Assembly (NCBI RefSeq): GCF_006715785.1
Contig: NZ_VFNX01000001.1
Location: 1,440,501 to 1,504,500, forward strand
Length of the DNA stretch: 64,000 nt
Reading direction: 5' to 3'
Source of the DNA: Streptomyces puniciscabiei
GTDB lineage: Bacteria; Actinomycetota; Actinomycetes; Streptomycetales; Streptomycetaceae
The notes beneath the pieces were generated by a model that saw only the letters and a program-made list of their open reading frames with translations, did not search any database and had not been told where the DNA came from. Position 1 is the stretch's first letter; the number at the start of each line of letters is the position of its first letter. The position numbers and the translations under genes were made by a program. Shown here one piece after another: positions 7,642 through 17,083 of this stretch.

Positions 7642-9011
7642 AAGCCCCCGCCGAAGTCGCCGCCGCCACCGTCCGAGCCGCCGAAGTCCCCGCCGTCCCC
7701 GAACCCGCCCCCGAAGTCCCCGGCGTCGAAGTCCGTGCCGGAGACGTCGCCTCCCTGGTAGTCACCGCCGAGGTCGCCGCCGTAGCCGGGGCCGAAGTCG
7801 CCGTATCCGGTGCCGTAGTCGGCCGCGTACGAGGGAGTGGCCATCATGCTGCCGAGGAGGGTGCCGACCAGGAGGCCCGGGAGGATGCCGCCGCCGAAGT
7901 AGCCGCCCGCCCAGGGGCCGTAGGCGGGGCCCGCGTCCCAGTAGGGGCGGCGGCCGTAGTCGGTGTCGACCTCGCGGATGACCGGGTCGCGGCCGTCGGC
8001 CAGCCGGGTGGCGTCGGCCGCGCAGACCGGCACCTCGCGCGGGGCGCCGCCGGGCGGGGTCCAGGTCGCGTCGGTCACCGAGGGGCCGTGACGCGGGTCG
8101 AAGAAGCAGGGCGGGCGGCGCTCGGGCAGCGGGCGGCCCTCGCGGCGGGCGGCCAGCCGGGCCAGCGAGAAGCGGCCGTCCTCCAGGGCCTCGGTGACCG
8201 TGCGCACGTCCTCCGGGCGGCTCGCCCCCGCCATGCGCTGTTTGGCGGTGTCGTAGGCGTCCAGGGCGTGCTCGTAGTCGGCGCGCATCGCGTCGTCGGC
8301 GCCGGGCTCGGACGGCTGGAAGTCGAGACGGTCCAGCTCCTCGCCGAAGGCGGTGATGTCCTCGTCCACGACCACCCGGAGCCGGTCCAGGGCGGCCCGC
8401 TGCTCCTCGGCGCGCCGCCGGCGGTTCCGCCGTACCAGCGCATACGCGCCCGCGCCGCCCGCCACCAGCACCGCGACCACCGCGATCAGGGCCGCCGTAC
8501 CGGAGGACCCGCCGCCGGAGCCGCCCCAGCTCTTCGGCGCGTGACCGCCCATGTTGGCCAGGGCGCGGTCGGTGAAATCACTGAGCTGAGCCTTCGCCGG
8601 CTCGCCCTGGACGCTCGACACCAGGTTCCGCCGGGCCGTCGCCGGCAGCACGGAGGAGTCGGCGCGGGCGTCGAAGCGGTCGCCGAGGCGGATGCCGTAC
8701 AGACCGGTGACGCCGGTGGCCGCACGCAGGTCGGCGAAGAGGTTCGTCGTCGGGTAGCCGGCCGGGAGCACCGCGATGAACAGCGGCTTGTTCGCGTCCT
8801 TGATGCGCTTCGCGAGCGCGTCCGCGTCCGCCTTCGGCAGCTGGGCCGAGGCTGCCGGGTCGACGTAGACCGGGCTCTTGCGCAGCGCCTCGGCGATGGT
8901 GGAGATGCCGGTCTGCGCACTCGCCCCGGGGGCGACCAGGGTCGCCAGCACCAGGGCGAGGGTGGCCAGCAGCAGTGCCGGGAGGCTTCGGGTCCGCAGG
9001 ACGGCCTTCAT
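7638..9011 (-). CDS. TPM-domain membrane protein with glycine-rich C-terminus
   Basis: The 457-residue protein starts with a Sec signal peptide (residues 1-33, ending A-S-A). An extracellular TPM-like domain follows (about 35-165, with I-A-V-L-P-A-G-Y), then a transmembrane segment at about 180-205 followed by R-R-N-R-R-R-R, an Arg-rich cytosolic coiled stretch, and a very glycine-rich tail made of D-F-G-G-G and G-D-F-G units. TPM proteins are proposed phosphatases or thylakoid-repair factors; the role in Streptomyces is unknown. It appears to be monocistronic. Confidence 0.75.
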   Translation of the reverse strand: MKAVLRTRSLPALLLATLALVLATLVAPGASAQTGISTIAEALRKSPVYVDPAASAQLPKADADALAKRIKDANKPLFIAVLPAGYPTTNLFADLRAATGVTGLYGIRLGDRFDARADSSVLPATARRNLVSSVQGEPAKAQLSDFTDRALANMGGHAPKSWGGSGGGSSGTAALIAVVAVLVAGGAGAYALVRRNRRRRAEEQRAALDRLRVVVDEDITAFGEELDRLDFQPSEPGADDAMRADYEHALDAYDTAKQRMAGASRPEDVRTVTEALEDGRFSLARLAARREGRPLPERRPPCFFDPRHGPSVTDATWTPPGGAPREVPVCAADATRLADGRDPVIREVDTDYGRRPYWDAGPAYGPWAGGYFGGGILPGLLVGTLLGSMMATPSYAADYGTGYGDFGPGYGGDLGGDYQGGDVSGTDFDAGDFGGGFGDGGDFGGSDGGGGDFGGGF

Positions 9012-9067
9012 GCTTCGAAGCTACCCGAAGCCTCCCATAACCGGGCACATGGTCGGGCTCTGTGGAC

Positions 9068-12000
9068 CTACGCGGCGCGGTAGGCCTCCGTCAGCTTCTC
9101 CACCGCCTTGCCGTACCGGCCGGTCAGCAGCAGGTGGTCGGCGTCGGCGAAGGGCTTCGCCACCGCCTGGGTCATCCGCTCGCCGATCCTCTGCTGGACG
9201 ATCAGCCGTGCCCTGGTGACCAGCGCACGGCCGGCCCGGGCGTCGCCCATGCGCTCGGCCGCCGTCGCCGCCGCCCGAAGCGCCTTCAGGGTGGCCGTGC
9301 CACCGCGCGGGACTCCGGTGAGCGTGGTCAGACCCCAGCCGTAGGGGAACTGCGGGTCGTACGACGCGTCGCCGACGTTGATCGGCAGCTGGGACTCGGA
9401 CTTCGGCCAGGTGACGGGGAGCTGTCCGGTGAAGGGGCGCTTGCCGTAGAGGACGTCGGCGACGCCCGCGCCCTCGGTGCCGGGCAGCCAGGAGGCCACC
9501 AGCGCGTCGATCTTCCCGAGCCGGTCGCCGACGAGCTGCGGGCGGCCGGAGACGATCAGCACCGCGCACTTCATGGCGGCGCACACCTTGTCCACGGCCG
9601 CCTGGTCGGCCGCCGACAGCTGCAGCGAGTGCCCGTTGCCGACGTCGCCGACGCCCTCGGCGTAGGGCGTCTCGCCGACGACGACCACGCCGACGTCGTA
9701 GCCGTCCGTCGGGGCCGAGGCGTCCTTGGAGTAGGTGACGTTCCCGCCGGCCTCGCGCATGCCCTGCAGGACGGTCGTGCCCTGGGTGTGGGTGCCGGAC
9801 GCGCCCTGCCAGGTGAGGGTCCAGCCGCCGGTCTGGTTGCCCAGGTCGTCGGCGTTGGACCCGGCGACGTACACCTTCTCGCTCTTCTTCAGCGGCAGCA
9901 GCCCGCGGCTGTTCTTCAGCAGCACCTGCGACTCGGCGGCGGCCCGGCGGGCGACCGCCCGGTGGGCCGGGGAGCCGATGGCGGCGGCGCCGCTGGTGTC
10001 GGCGTACGGGTGCTCGAACAGGCCCAGCCGGAACTTCTGGGTGAGGATGCGGGAGACGGCGTCGTCGATCCGCCTCTCGCTGATCCGGCCCGCCTTCACC
10101 TCGTCGGCGAGCGTGGCGCCGAAGTCCTTGTAGGAGTACGGCACCATCATCATGTCGACGCCCGCGTTCACCGCCGTGCGGACGTGGGTGGCGTAGTCGC
10201 CGGGGAGCTGGTCGATGGCGTTCCAGTCGCTGATGACGAAGCCGCCGAAGCCCATCCGGTCCTTCAGGACACCGTTGATCATGTCGCCGCGGGCGTGCAT
10301 CTTCACCGCGCCCTTGCCGTCGCCGACGATGTCGAGCGAGGAGTACGACGGCATGACCGTGCCGATGCCCCGCTCGACGGCCGTCTCGTACGGCGCCAGG
10401 TGGATGTCCTCCAACTGCTGCCGGGTGACCGTGGTGACGCCCTGGTCGATGGTGTAGGTGCCGGTGGTGGAGGAGCCGTACGCGGTGCCGCCGTCGCCGA
10501 CGAAGTGCTTGGCGGTGGCCAGCACCTTGTCGTTCCGGCTCAGGTCGCGGCCGTCGGCCCGGCCCTGGAGGCCCTGGATCATCGTCTCCATGGACTGCAC
10601 GAGGGCCGGGTCCTCGCCGAAGGACTCGTAGGAGCGGCCCCAGCGTTCGTCGCGGCTCACACACAGGCAGGGCGCGAAGTCCCAGGGGATGCCGGTGGCG
10701 CGGACCTCGGCGGCCGTCACCGAGCCCGTGTCCTGGGCCAGTTGGGGATCGCGGCTCGCGCCGATGCCGATGTTGTGCGGCATGATCGTGGCGCCGGCCA
10801 GGTTGTTGTGGCCGTGGACCGCGTCGACGCCGTAGATCAGCGGGATCTGGAACCGCGTCGCCCGGGCGCGGAGCTGGAAGCCGTCGATCATCTTCGCCCA
10901 GGCCTCGGGGGTGTTGGGCGTGGGCACGGAGCCGCCGCCGGAGAGGAGGGAGCCGAGGCCGTAGGCCGCGATGTCGGCCCCGCCCCCGACGGCCCCGCGC
11001 TCGGCCTGGGTCATCTGCCCGGCCTTCTCCTCCAGGGACATGCGGGACAGCAGGTCCGCGACCCGCTTCCGCACCGGCAACTTGCCGTTCAGGTACGGCA
11101 GTCCGTGTGCGTCGATGACGATCTGCGGGGTCTCCGCGGGCGGCTTGGCGCCGGTGACCGTGAGCTTGAGGGGGATGGTCCTCGCGGGTGCGGGCGCCTT
11201 GTCCCTGAGCGTGGGCACCTCGATCGTTCTCGACGTTCCGGACGCGGTCCCGGCCGGGAAGGTGAGGGTGCCTTCGGCGGGGGTGTAGTCCCGGCCGGCG
11301 GTGGCGGTGCCGCCCTCGGTCCGGTACGTGACCGTCACGGGCTCGTCGACGGGCCGGTCCCCGGTCGTGGCCAGGGTGACCCTGACCTCGGCGGTGCCAC
11401 CCTGCCCGACCGGGTACACGGGAGCGTCGGTGCTGACGGAGGCGCGCAGCGTTTGATCGGCCTTTCCGTACAGTTCGATGTCGTCCATGGCGAAGTCGCC
11501 CTTGGTGCCGGCCGGGAGCGTGACGGCGTACCCCCACATCTGCGTGAGGCCGAGGACGTGGTCGATGCCGCCGACGGGCTGGTAGTCGGTGCGGTAGGCG
11601 AAGTCGGCGAAGGGGATCCGGATCTGCTTCCAGCCGGTGAAGTCGTCGGTGAAGGAGGTCGTCCACAGCTCGGAGGCCTCGCCGTTCGCGCCGCCGTCCT
11701 TGATCTCGAAGGCGATCTTCCGGCCGTTGTTCCGGCCCTCCCACCAGAAGCTGATGCCCTGGCGGGCGGACCAGTCGTGGGCGGGCCGGTCGGCGGCGAA
11801 GTCGTGGGTGAAGCCGCCGTAGCCGCTGATGTCGTAGGTGCCGGTGAGGACCGTGGCGCCTTCGGGGGCGTCGGCGCGGTCGGTGAGGTGCAGGGTGGGC
11901 GGGTCGTCGGCGTCGCTTCCCCAGGTGAAGATGCCGTCGGCGGGCTGGGAGGCGAAGGGCACCTCGCCCTCGAAGCGGTCGACGGGCGTGGGCGCGGGGT

Positions 12001-12082
12001 CGCCGGCGGCGTGCGCGGCGGCGGACAGGGGCAACAGGGCGGCGAGCAGGGCCCCGGAGACGAGCAGGGCGGTTCTCGGCAT
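9068..12082 (-). CDS. Secreted multidomain GH3 beta-glucosidase
   Basis: The protein has 1004 residues. A Sec signal peptide (1-26) is followed by a CIA30-like/carbohydrate-binding region (about 35-190), a Calx-beta-like module (about 200-300), the GH3 N-domain (about 325-640, with nucleophile Asp in F-V-I-S-D-W-N) and the GH3 C-domain. A helical C-terminal extension of about 80 residues is unusual. GH3 enzymes remove glucose or xylose from non-reducing ends; exact specificity cannot be read. It is divergent from a secreted GH30 enzyme, so the two probably act on the same glucan. Confidence 0.88.
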   Translation of the reverse strand: MPRTALLVSGALLAALLPLSAAAHAAGDPAPTPVDRFEGEVPFASQPADGIFTWGSDADDPPTLHLTDRADAPEGATVLTGTYDISGYGGFTHDFAADRPAHDWSARQGISFWWEGRNNGRKIAFEIKDGGANGEASELWTTSFTDDFTGWKQIRIPFADFAYRTDYQPVGGIDHVLGLTQMWGYAVTLPAGTKGDFAMDDIELYGKADQTLRASVSTDAPVYPVGQGGTAEVRVTLATTGDRPVDEPVTVTYRTEGGTATAGRDYTPAEGTLTFPAGTASGTSRTIEVPTLRDKAPAPARTIPLKLTVTGAKPPAETPQIVIDAHGLPYLNGKLPVRKRVADLLSRMSLEEKAGQMTQAERGAVGGGADIAAYGLGSLLSGGGSVPTPNTPEAWAKMIDGFQLRARATRFQIPLIYGVDAVHGHNNLAGATIMPHNIGIGASRDPQLAQDTGSVTAAEVRATGIPWDFAPCLCVSRDERWGRSYESFGEDPALVQSMETMIQGLQGRADGRDLSRNDKVLATAKHFVGDGGTAYGSSTTGTYTIDQGVTTVTRQQLEDIHLAPYETAVERGIGTVMPSYSSLDIVGDGKGAVKMHARGDMINGVLKDRMGFGGFVISDWNAIDQLPGDYATHVRTAVNAGVDMMMVPYSYKDFGATLADEVKAGRISERRIDDAVSRILTQKFRLGLFEHPYADTSGAAAIGSPAHRAVARRAAAESQVLLKNSRGLLPLKKSEKVYVAGSNADDLGNQTGGWTLTWQGASGTHTQGTTVLQGMREAGGNVTYSKDASAPTDGYDVGVVVVGETPYAEGVGDVGNGHSLQLSAADQAAVDKVCAAMKCAVLIVSGRPQLVGDRLGKIDALVASWLPGTEGAGVADVLYGKRPFTGQLPVTWPKSESQLPINVGDASYDPQFPYGWGLTTLTGVPRGGTATLKALRAAATAAERMGDARAGRALVTRARLIVQQRIGERMTQAVAKPFADADHLLLTGRYGKAVEKLTEAYRAA

Positions 12083-12222
12083 GGACCTTCCCTCGGCTCT
12101 CGTGGTTCACTCATGGCTTAGATCACGCCGTGAGTTAACTAACAGCTCATCAACCCGTCAAGACCGTACGTCAGTCGCACCCCCCACCCGTTCTGTCGAC
12201 CCGAGAGGAAGGGCGACGCACC
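12083..12222. promoter_or_regulatory. Divergent promoter region of the GH3 and GH30 genes
   Basis: The 140-bp region is shared by two secreted glycosidase genes. An AT-rich patch around 12130-12152 contains TGAGTTAACTAACAGCTCA, whose ends (TGAG/CTCA) are complementary. No match to the familiar CebR-type 14-mer is seen. It is a likely site of carbohydrate-responsive control. Confidence 0.4.
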
Positions 12223-14097
12223 ATGAGAAGAACCCGGAGAACCCCCCGCGCGGTCCGGCTGCTGCTGGCCGGGCTGCTCTCCGCCGCCGGCGTCACCGCC
12301 GCCGTACCCCCCGCGCACGCGGCCGGCGAGCAGGTCACGGCCTGGCTCACCACCACCGACGACTCCGCCGGCCGGCATGTCGTACGCGGCCTGCAGCCGC
12401 AGACGCCGTTCGCCTTCCAGTCCGGCACCGGCGGCAGCGGCACGACCATCACCGTGGACGAGAACACCCGCTACCAGACCTTCACCGGCGGCGGCGCGTC
12501 CTTCACGGACACCGCGGCCTGGCTGATGAACAGCAGCGGCGCGCTGTCCCCGGCGACCCGGGACGCGACCATGCGCAAGCTGTTCTCACCGACCGACGGC
12601 ATCGGCCTGTCGTTCCTGCGCAACCCGATGGGCGCCTCGGACCTCGCGCGGTACGGCTACACGTACGACGACGTGCCGGCCGGCCAGACGGACCCGTCCC
12701 TGGCGAAGTTCTCGATCGCCCACGACCTCGCCGACGTCGTGCCGCTCACGAAGCAGGCGCTCCAGCTCAACCCGTCGCTGACCGTGATGGCCTCGCCGTG
12801 GACCGCGCCGGCCTGGATGAAGGACAGCGGCTCGCTCAACGGCGGCTGGCTCAAGGCCGAGGACTACGGCGCGTACGCCTCGTACTTCGTGAAGTACCTC
12901 CAGGCGTACAGGGACCAGGGGATCGACGTGTCGTACGTGACCCCGCAGAACGAGCCGACCTGCTGTTCCGGCTACCCCTCGATGAGCTGGAACGCGTCCG
13001 GCATCCAGTACTTCCTCAAGAACGACCTGCTGCCGCAGCTGCAGTCGGCGGGGCTGAGCACCAAGGTGCTGGCCCACGACTGGAACTGGGACACCTACGA
13101 CTCCTACGCCGCCCAGAGCGTCGACGACCCGGCGATCCGCGACCATCCCAACTTCGGCGGGATCGCCTGGCACGGCTACGGCGGTGACGTCACCAAGCAG
13201 ACCACCGTGCACAACCAGTACCCGTCGCTGGACGCCTTCGGCACCGAGCACTCCGGCGGCACCTGGATCGCCGACCAGCAGCGCGAGGACATGTCCAACA
13301 TCGTCGACTACACCCGCAACTGGGCGAAGTCGGTGACCAAGTGGTCGCTGGCCGTGGACCAGAACGGCGGTCCGCACAACGGCGGTTGCGGCACCTGCAC
13401 CGGGCTGATCACCGTGCACAACGGGGACGGCGCGAGCGGGACGGTGGACTACACCGTCGAGTACTACGACATGGGCCACCTGACCAAGTTCGTGCGGCCG
13501 GGCGCCCAGCGGATCGCCTCCACGGCGTCCACCACCGTGCCGAACGTGGCCTGGCGCAACCCCGACGGCAGCAAGGCGCTGATCGCGTACAACGGCTCCG
13601 CCTCGGCGCAGACCGTGACCATCGACTGGGGCTCGGAGCACGCCACTTACTCGCTGCCCGGAAGGACCTCGGCCACCTTCACCTGGTCCGGCACCCAGTC
13701 CGGCGGTGGCGCGCGGACCGGCTCCTTCGTCGGACTGGCCGGCAAGTGCCTGGACGTCGCCGGCGGTTCGAGCGCCAACGGCACGGCCGTACAGCTCTAC
13801 GACTGCAACGGCACCGCCGCCCAGCAGTGGGCGGTGACGGCCGACGGGTCGATCCAGGCGCTGGGCAAGTGCCTGGACGTGACGTCGGGGTCGACGGCGG
13901 ACGGGGCGAAGGTGCAGTTGTACGACTGCAACGGCAGCGGGGCACAGCAGTGGTCGTACAACGCCTCCACCGGGGATGTCGTGAACCTCGCCGCGAACAA
14001 GTGCCTCGACGTGACGGACAACTCGTCGGCGAACGGGGCGCGGGCGCAGATCTGGTCGTGCACGGGGGCCGCCAACCAGAAGTGGCAGCTGCGGTAG
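12223..14097 (+). CDS. Secreted GH30 glycosidase with C-terminal ricin-type lectin (CBM13)
   Basis: The 624-residue protein begins with an Arg-rich Sec signal peptide ending A-H-A at about residue 34. The GH30 barrel shows the acid/base Glu in T-P-Q-N-E-P and the nucleophile Glu in G-T-E-H-S-G-G-T-W. A short beta-domain follows, then a ricin-B lectin (about 495-624) with three Q-x-W-type repeats (A-Q-Q-W, A-Q-Q-W, N-Q-K-W). GH30 members cut beta-1,6-glucan, glucosylceramide or glucuronoxylan. The lectin domain and GH3 partner favour polysaccharide breakdown outside the cell. Confidence 0.9.
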   Translation: MRRTRRTPRAVRLLLAGLLSAAGVTAAVPPAHAAGEQVTAWLTTTDDSAGRHVVRGLQPQTPFAFQSGTGGSGTTITVDENTRYQTFTGGGASFTDTAAWLMNSSGALSPATRDATMRKLFSPTDGIGLSFLRNPMGASDLARYGYTYDDVPAGQTDPSLAKFSIAHDLADVVPLTKQALQLNPSLTVMASPWTAPAWMKDSGSLNGGWLKAEDYGAYASYFVKYLQAYRDQGIDVSYVTPQNEPTCCSGYPSMSWNASGIQYFLKNDLLPQLQSAGLSTKVLAHDWNWDTYDSYAAQSVDDPAIRDHPNFGGIAWHGYGGDVTKQTTVHNQYPSLDAFGTEHSGGTWIADQQREDMSNIVDYTRNWAKSVTKWSLAVDQNGGPHNGGCGTCTGLITVHNGDGASGTVDYTVEYYDMGHLTKFVRPGAQRIASTASTTVPNVAWRNPDGSKALIAYNGSASAQTVTIDWGSEHATYSLPGRTSATFTWSGTQSGGGARTGSFVGLAGKCLDVAGGSSANGTAVQLYDCNGTAAQQWAVTADGSIQALGKCLDVTSGSTADGAKVQLYDCNGSGAQQWSYNASTGDVVNLAANKCLDVTDNSSANGARAQIWSCTGAANQKWQLR

Positions 14098-14107
14098 TGC
14101 TGCCCCG

Positions 14108-14128
14108 CCAGGGGGCTCCGCCCCCTGG
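14108..14128 (+). terminator. Terminator hairpin after the GH30 gene
   Basis: A perfect 9-bp GC stem (CCAGGGGGC / GCCCCCTGG) with a 3-nt loop starts 11 bp after the stop. This compact hairpin is common behind Streptomyces genes. Confidence 0.75.
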
Positions 14129-14199
14129 ACCTCCGTTCGGCCGGAAAGTGCCGTGCGCGCCGTGCTGCGCGTCGGCCCTCCACGGCCCATGGTGGTGGT

Positions 14200-14799
14200 A
14201 TGACCACACCGCAGGATCTGTTCCTCGTCAGCCTCGACGTGCCCGGGGATCACCCCGTCGAGCCGGGTGATCTGTCACTGGCTCTCGCCGGGGCCGAGCT
14301 GATCGACCTGCTCGGCGCGCGGGCGTTCACCCTGGACGGCGAGCGCATCGTGCCCGGGCCGGTGCTGACCACCGGTGACCGCATGCTCGACGAGGCCGGG
14401 GCGGCGCTCGTGCGCGAGGAGCCGTACGAGACGGTCGAGGACTGGCTGTGGCGCCGGGGTGAGGGGCTGGCCACGGCCTACCGCGACGTCCTGGACACCT
14501 CCGGGCAGCTCTCCGGCAAGCGGCACCGCTGGCCGCACCGGGCGGACAAGGCGGCGGCCGCCGACACCCCGGCCCGCCGGCACGCCGCCGACCGCTGGTG
14601 GTCCCGCGAGCCCGTCCTCGCCGGGCTCGCCGCCACCCTGGGCATCCAGGGCGAGCGGCCGCCCGAGGAGGAGCCCGGCGACGAGGCGGTGGTCACGGTG
14701 CTGGTGGCGGTCGGCGACGCGGTGACCGAGCTGGAGGCCGTACGCGAGCGGCGGCGGATCGAGAACGTGGCCTTCGACAACATCTGGCGGGCGCCCTGA
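14200..14799 (+). CDS. GPP34 (GOLPH3/Vps74-like) phosphoprotein family protein
   Basis: The 199-residue all-helical protein has the family opening D-L-F-L-V-S-L, then L-A-L-A-G-A-E-L-I-D-L and the D-R-M-L-D-E-A region. It is cytoplasmic and lacks membrane segments. In eukaryotes the family binds phosphatidylinositol-4-phosphate at the Golgi; the function of the many actinobacterial copies is not known. It is alone on the plus strand and convergent with a VOC protein. Confidence 0.8.
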   Translation: MTTPQDLFLVSLDVPGDHPVEPGDLSLALAGAELIDLLGARAFTLDGERIVPGPVLTTGDRMLDEAGAALVREEPYETVEDWLWRRGEGLATAYRDVLDTSGQLSGKRHRWPHRADKAAAADTPARRHAADRWWSREPVLAGLAATLGIQGERPPEEEPGDEAVVTVLVAVGDAVTELEAVRERRRIENVAFDNIWRAP

Positions 14800-14818
14800 G
14801 CCCGGCGCATGCGGCGGC

Positions 14819-15268
14819 CTAGCGGAAGAAGGGCTCCGGTGATCTGCGGACCGGCTGGCCCACCCCCAGCAGGTTGCCCTCGCTGTCCCGGAACCAGGCG
14901 CCCCGCTCCCCCCGTGCCCCCTTGCTCAGATAGTTGCCCTCGATCTCGGCGATGCCGTCCTGGGTGCGCAGGCCGGGCAGGTCGACCTCCTCGAAGACCA
15001 CGCCCCGGCGCCGCAGCTCCGCCACGACCGCGTCGAGGTCGTCCACCTCGAAGGCCATCTGGGTGAAGGTGCCCGGCGAGGTCCCGGTGGAGCGGAACAC
15101 CACGAAGTCGGTTCCGCCGCACCGGTAGAGCAGCCCGCCGGGGCGTTCGTCGACGGGTTCCAGGCCGAGCTTGTCGGCGTAGAAGCGCCGGGCCCGCTCC
15201 AGGTCCCCGGCGGGCAGCCGGGTCGCCACGCGGGCCCGGCACAGCAGGTCGCTCGCGTCTGTGCTCAT
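14819..15268 (-). CDS. VOC (glyoxalase/bleomycin resistance) superfamily protein
   Basis: The 149-residue protein has paired beta-alpha-beta-beta-beta modules: R-V-A-T-R-L-P-A-G-D-L-E-R-A-R-R-F-Y at the N-terminus and F-E-V-D-D-L-D-A-V-V-A-E-L-R at mid-length, and it ends with D-S-E-G-N-L-L-G-V-G-Q-P. Metal ligands are not clearly conserved, so it may bind a ligand rather than act as glyoxalase I. It lies 13 bp behind cimA on the same strand and may be co-transcribed with it. Confidence 0.82.
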   Translation of the reverse strand: MSTDASDLLCRARVATRLPAGDLERARRFYADKLGLEPVDERPGGLLYRCGGTDFVVFRSTGTSPGTFTQMAFEVDDLDAVVAELRRRGVVFEEVDLPGLRTQDGIAEIEGNYLSKGARGERGAWFRDSEGNLLGVGQPVRRSPEPFFR

Positions 15269-15281
15269 ACCTCCACTGTGA

Positions 15282-16892
15282 CTACTGCGCCGGCTCCACG
15301 CCCGCCCGCAGCAGGCCGTACGTGTACGCGTCCTCCAGCGCCTGCCACGACGCGGCGATCACGTTCTCCGCCACGCCGACCGTGGACCACTCGCCGGCGC
15401 CGTCCGAGGTGGAGATCAGCACCCGGGTGGTGGAGGAGGTGCCGTGCACGCCCTCCAGGATGCGGACCTTGTAGTCGACCAGGTCCAGCTTGGCGAGCTG
15501 CGGGTAGATCTTCTCCAGGCCCACGCGCAGCGCCCGGTCGAGGGCGTTGACCGGGCCGTTGCCCTCCGCCGTGGCGACGATCCGCTCGCTCTTGGCCCAC
15601 AGCTTCACCGTCGCCTCGTTGGCGTGGGTGCCGTCGGGGCGGTCCTCGACGATCGCCCGCCAGGACTCGACGTCGAAGTACTTCAGCGGGCGGCCCTCGA
15701 CCTCGGCCCGCAGCAGCAGCTCGAAGCTCGCGTCCGCCGCCTCGTAGGTGTAGCCCTTGAGTTCGCGCTCCTTGACCCGCTCGACCACCCGGCCGACCAG
15801 TTCCCGGTCGCCGCCCAGGTCGATGCCGAGCTCCTTGCCCTTGAGCTCGACCGAGGCGCGGCCCGCCATGTCGGAGACCAGCATGCGCATGGTGTTGCCG
15901 ACCAGCTCGGGGTCGATGTGCTGGTACAGGTCCGGGTCGACCTTGATCGCGGAGGCGTGCAGCCCGGCCTTGTGCGCGAAGGCCGACACGCCCACGTACG
16001 GCTGATGGGTGGAGGGGGTCAGGTTGACGACCTCGGCGATGGCGTGCGAGATCCGGGTCGTCTCGCGGAGCTTGCCGTCGGGCAGGACCTTCTTGCCGTA
16101 CTTCAGCTCCAGGGCGGCGACGACCGGGAAGAGGTTGGCGTTGCCGACGCGCTCGCCGTAGCCGTTGGCCGTGCACTGGACGTGGGTGGCGCCCGCGTCG
16201 ACGGCGGCCAGGGTGTTGGCGACCGCGCAGCCGGTGTCGTCCTGGGCGTGGATGCCGAGCCGGGCGCCGGTGTCGGCGAGCACGGTGGCGACGACCGCGT
16301 GGATCTGGGCGGGCAGCATGCCGCCGTTGGTGTCGCAGAGGATCACCACGTCGGCGCCGGCCTCTGCCGCCGTACGGACGACGGCCTTGGCGTACTCGGG
16401 GTTGGCGCGGTAGCCGTCGAAGAAGTGCTCGCAGTCCACGAACACCCGGCGGCCCTGCTCGCGGAGGTAGGAGACGGTGTCGCGGACCATCTCCAGGTTC
16501 TCGTCGAGCGTGGTGCGCAGCGCCAGTTCCACATGCCGGTCGTGCGACTTGGCGACCAGGGTGATCACCGGGGCGCCCGAGTCGAGGAGCGCCTTGACCT
16601 GGTGGTCCTCGGCCGCCTTCGCGCCGGCGCGGCGGGTGGCGCCGAAGGCGACCAGCTGGGCGTGGCGGAAGTCGATCTCCGCCTGCGCGCGGGCGAAGAA
16701 CTCGGTGTCACGGGGGTTCGCGCCGGGCCAGCCGCCCTCGATGAAGCCCACGCCGAAGTCGTCCAGGTGCCGTGCGATGGCGAGCTTGTCCGCGACGGTG
16801 AGGTTGATTCCCTCGCGCTGCGCGCCGTCGCGCAGCGTGGTGTCGAAGACGTGGAACGAGTCGTCGAGCTCGCTGGTTGCCGTCTCGGTCAT
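15282..16892 (-). CDS. cimA: Citramalate synthase
   Basis: The 536-residue protein belongs to the DRE-TIM (HMGL-like) family. It opens with the catalytic F-D-T-T-L-R-D-G-A-Q-R-E-G and ends with a LeuA-type dimerisation/regulatory domain. The length and the Q-R-E-G variant match the CimA group rather than 2-isopropylmalate synthase or homocitrate synthase. The enzyme joins pyruvate and acetyl-CoA to citramalate, a threonine-independent route to 2-oxobutyrate and isoleucine. ATG at 16892 has AGGAG 8-9 bp upstream. The frame stays open 65 codons further back through the attenuator to a GTG at 17087. Regulation is probably by attenuation. Confidence 0.9.
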   Translation of the reverse strand: MTETATSELDDSFHVFDTTLRDGAQREGINLTVADKLAIARHLDDFGVGFIEGGWPGANPRDTEFFARAQAEIDFRHAQLVAFGATRRAGAKAAEDHQVKALLDSGAPVITLVAKSHDRHVELALRTTLDENLEMVRDTVSYLREQGRRVFVDCEHFFDGYRANPEYAKAVVRTAAEAGADVVILCDTNGGMLPAQIHAVVATVLADTGARLGIHAQDDTGCAVANTLAAVDAGATHVQCTANGYGERVGNANLFPVVAALELKYGKKVLPDGKLRETTRISHAIAEVVNLTPSTHQPYVGVSAFAHKAGLHASAIKVDPDLYQHIDPELVGNTMRMLVSDMAGRASVELKGKELGIDLGGDRELVGRVVERVKERELKGYTYEAADASFELLLRAEVEGRPLKYFDVESWRAIVEDRPDGTHANEATVKLWAKSERIVATAEGNGPVNALDRALRVGLEKIYPQLAKLDLVDYKVRILEGVHGTSSTTRVLISTSDGAGEWSTVGVAENVIAASWQALEDAYTYGLLRAGVEPAQ

Positions 16893-17002
16893 GGTCTCAA
16901 GGCTCCTGTTGTGGATCTTCGGTCTTACCGGAATGACCGGCTCCACCGTCCCCCCAATGGTCCCTCGCGCACCGCTCCCGGCTGTAGGTGGGCCGGAAAA
17001 CG

Positions 17003-17028
17003 AAAAAACCCCTCGCGGGTGCGAGAGG
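17003..17028 (-). terminator. Intrinsic terminator in the cimA leader (attenuator)
   Basis: On the minus strand an 8-bp stem (CCTCTCGC / GCGAGGGG, one G-U pair) with an ACCC loop is followed by six U. It stands about 110 bp before the cimA start and 55 bp after a short Ile-Ile leader ORF. A 7-nt segment upstream (17058-17064) can pair with the loop and 3' arm, which would form an alternative antiterminator. Confidence 0.75.
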
Positions 17029-17083
17029 TCTGCGCGCGGGTCGAGGACGACGGTGGCCACCCGCACCTGGTCGTACGAGGTGG

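Noticed and set aside
9062..12121. A 1019-codon open frame on the plus strand opposite the GH3 gene
   Set aside because: It mirrors the GH3 coding region; high GC keeps antisense frames open. Its protein has no domain, and the GH3 frame has a signal peptide and catalytic motifs.
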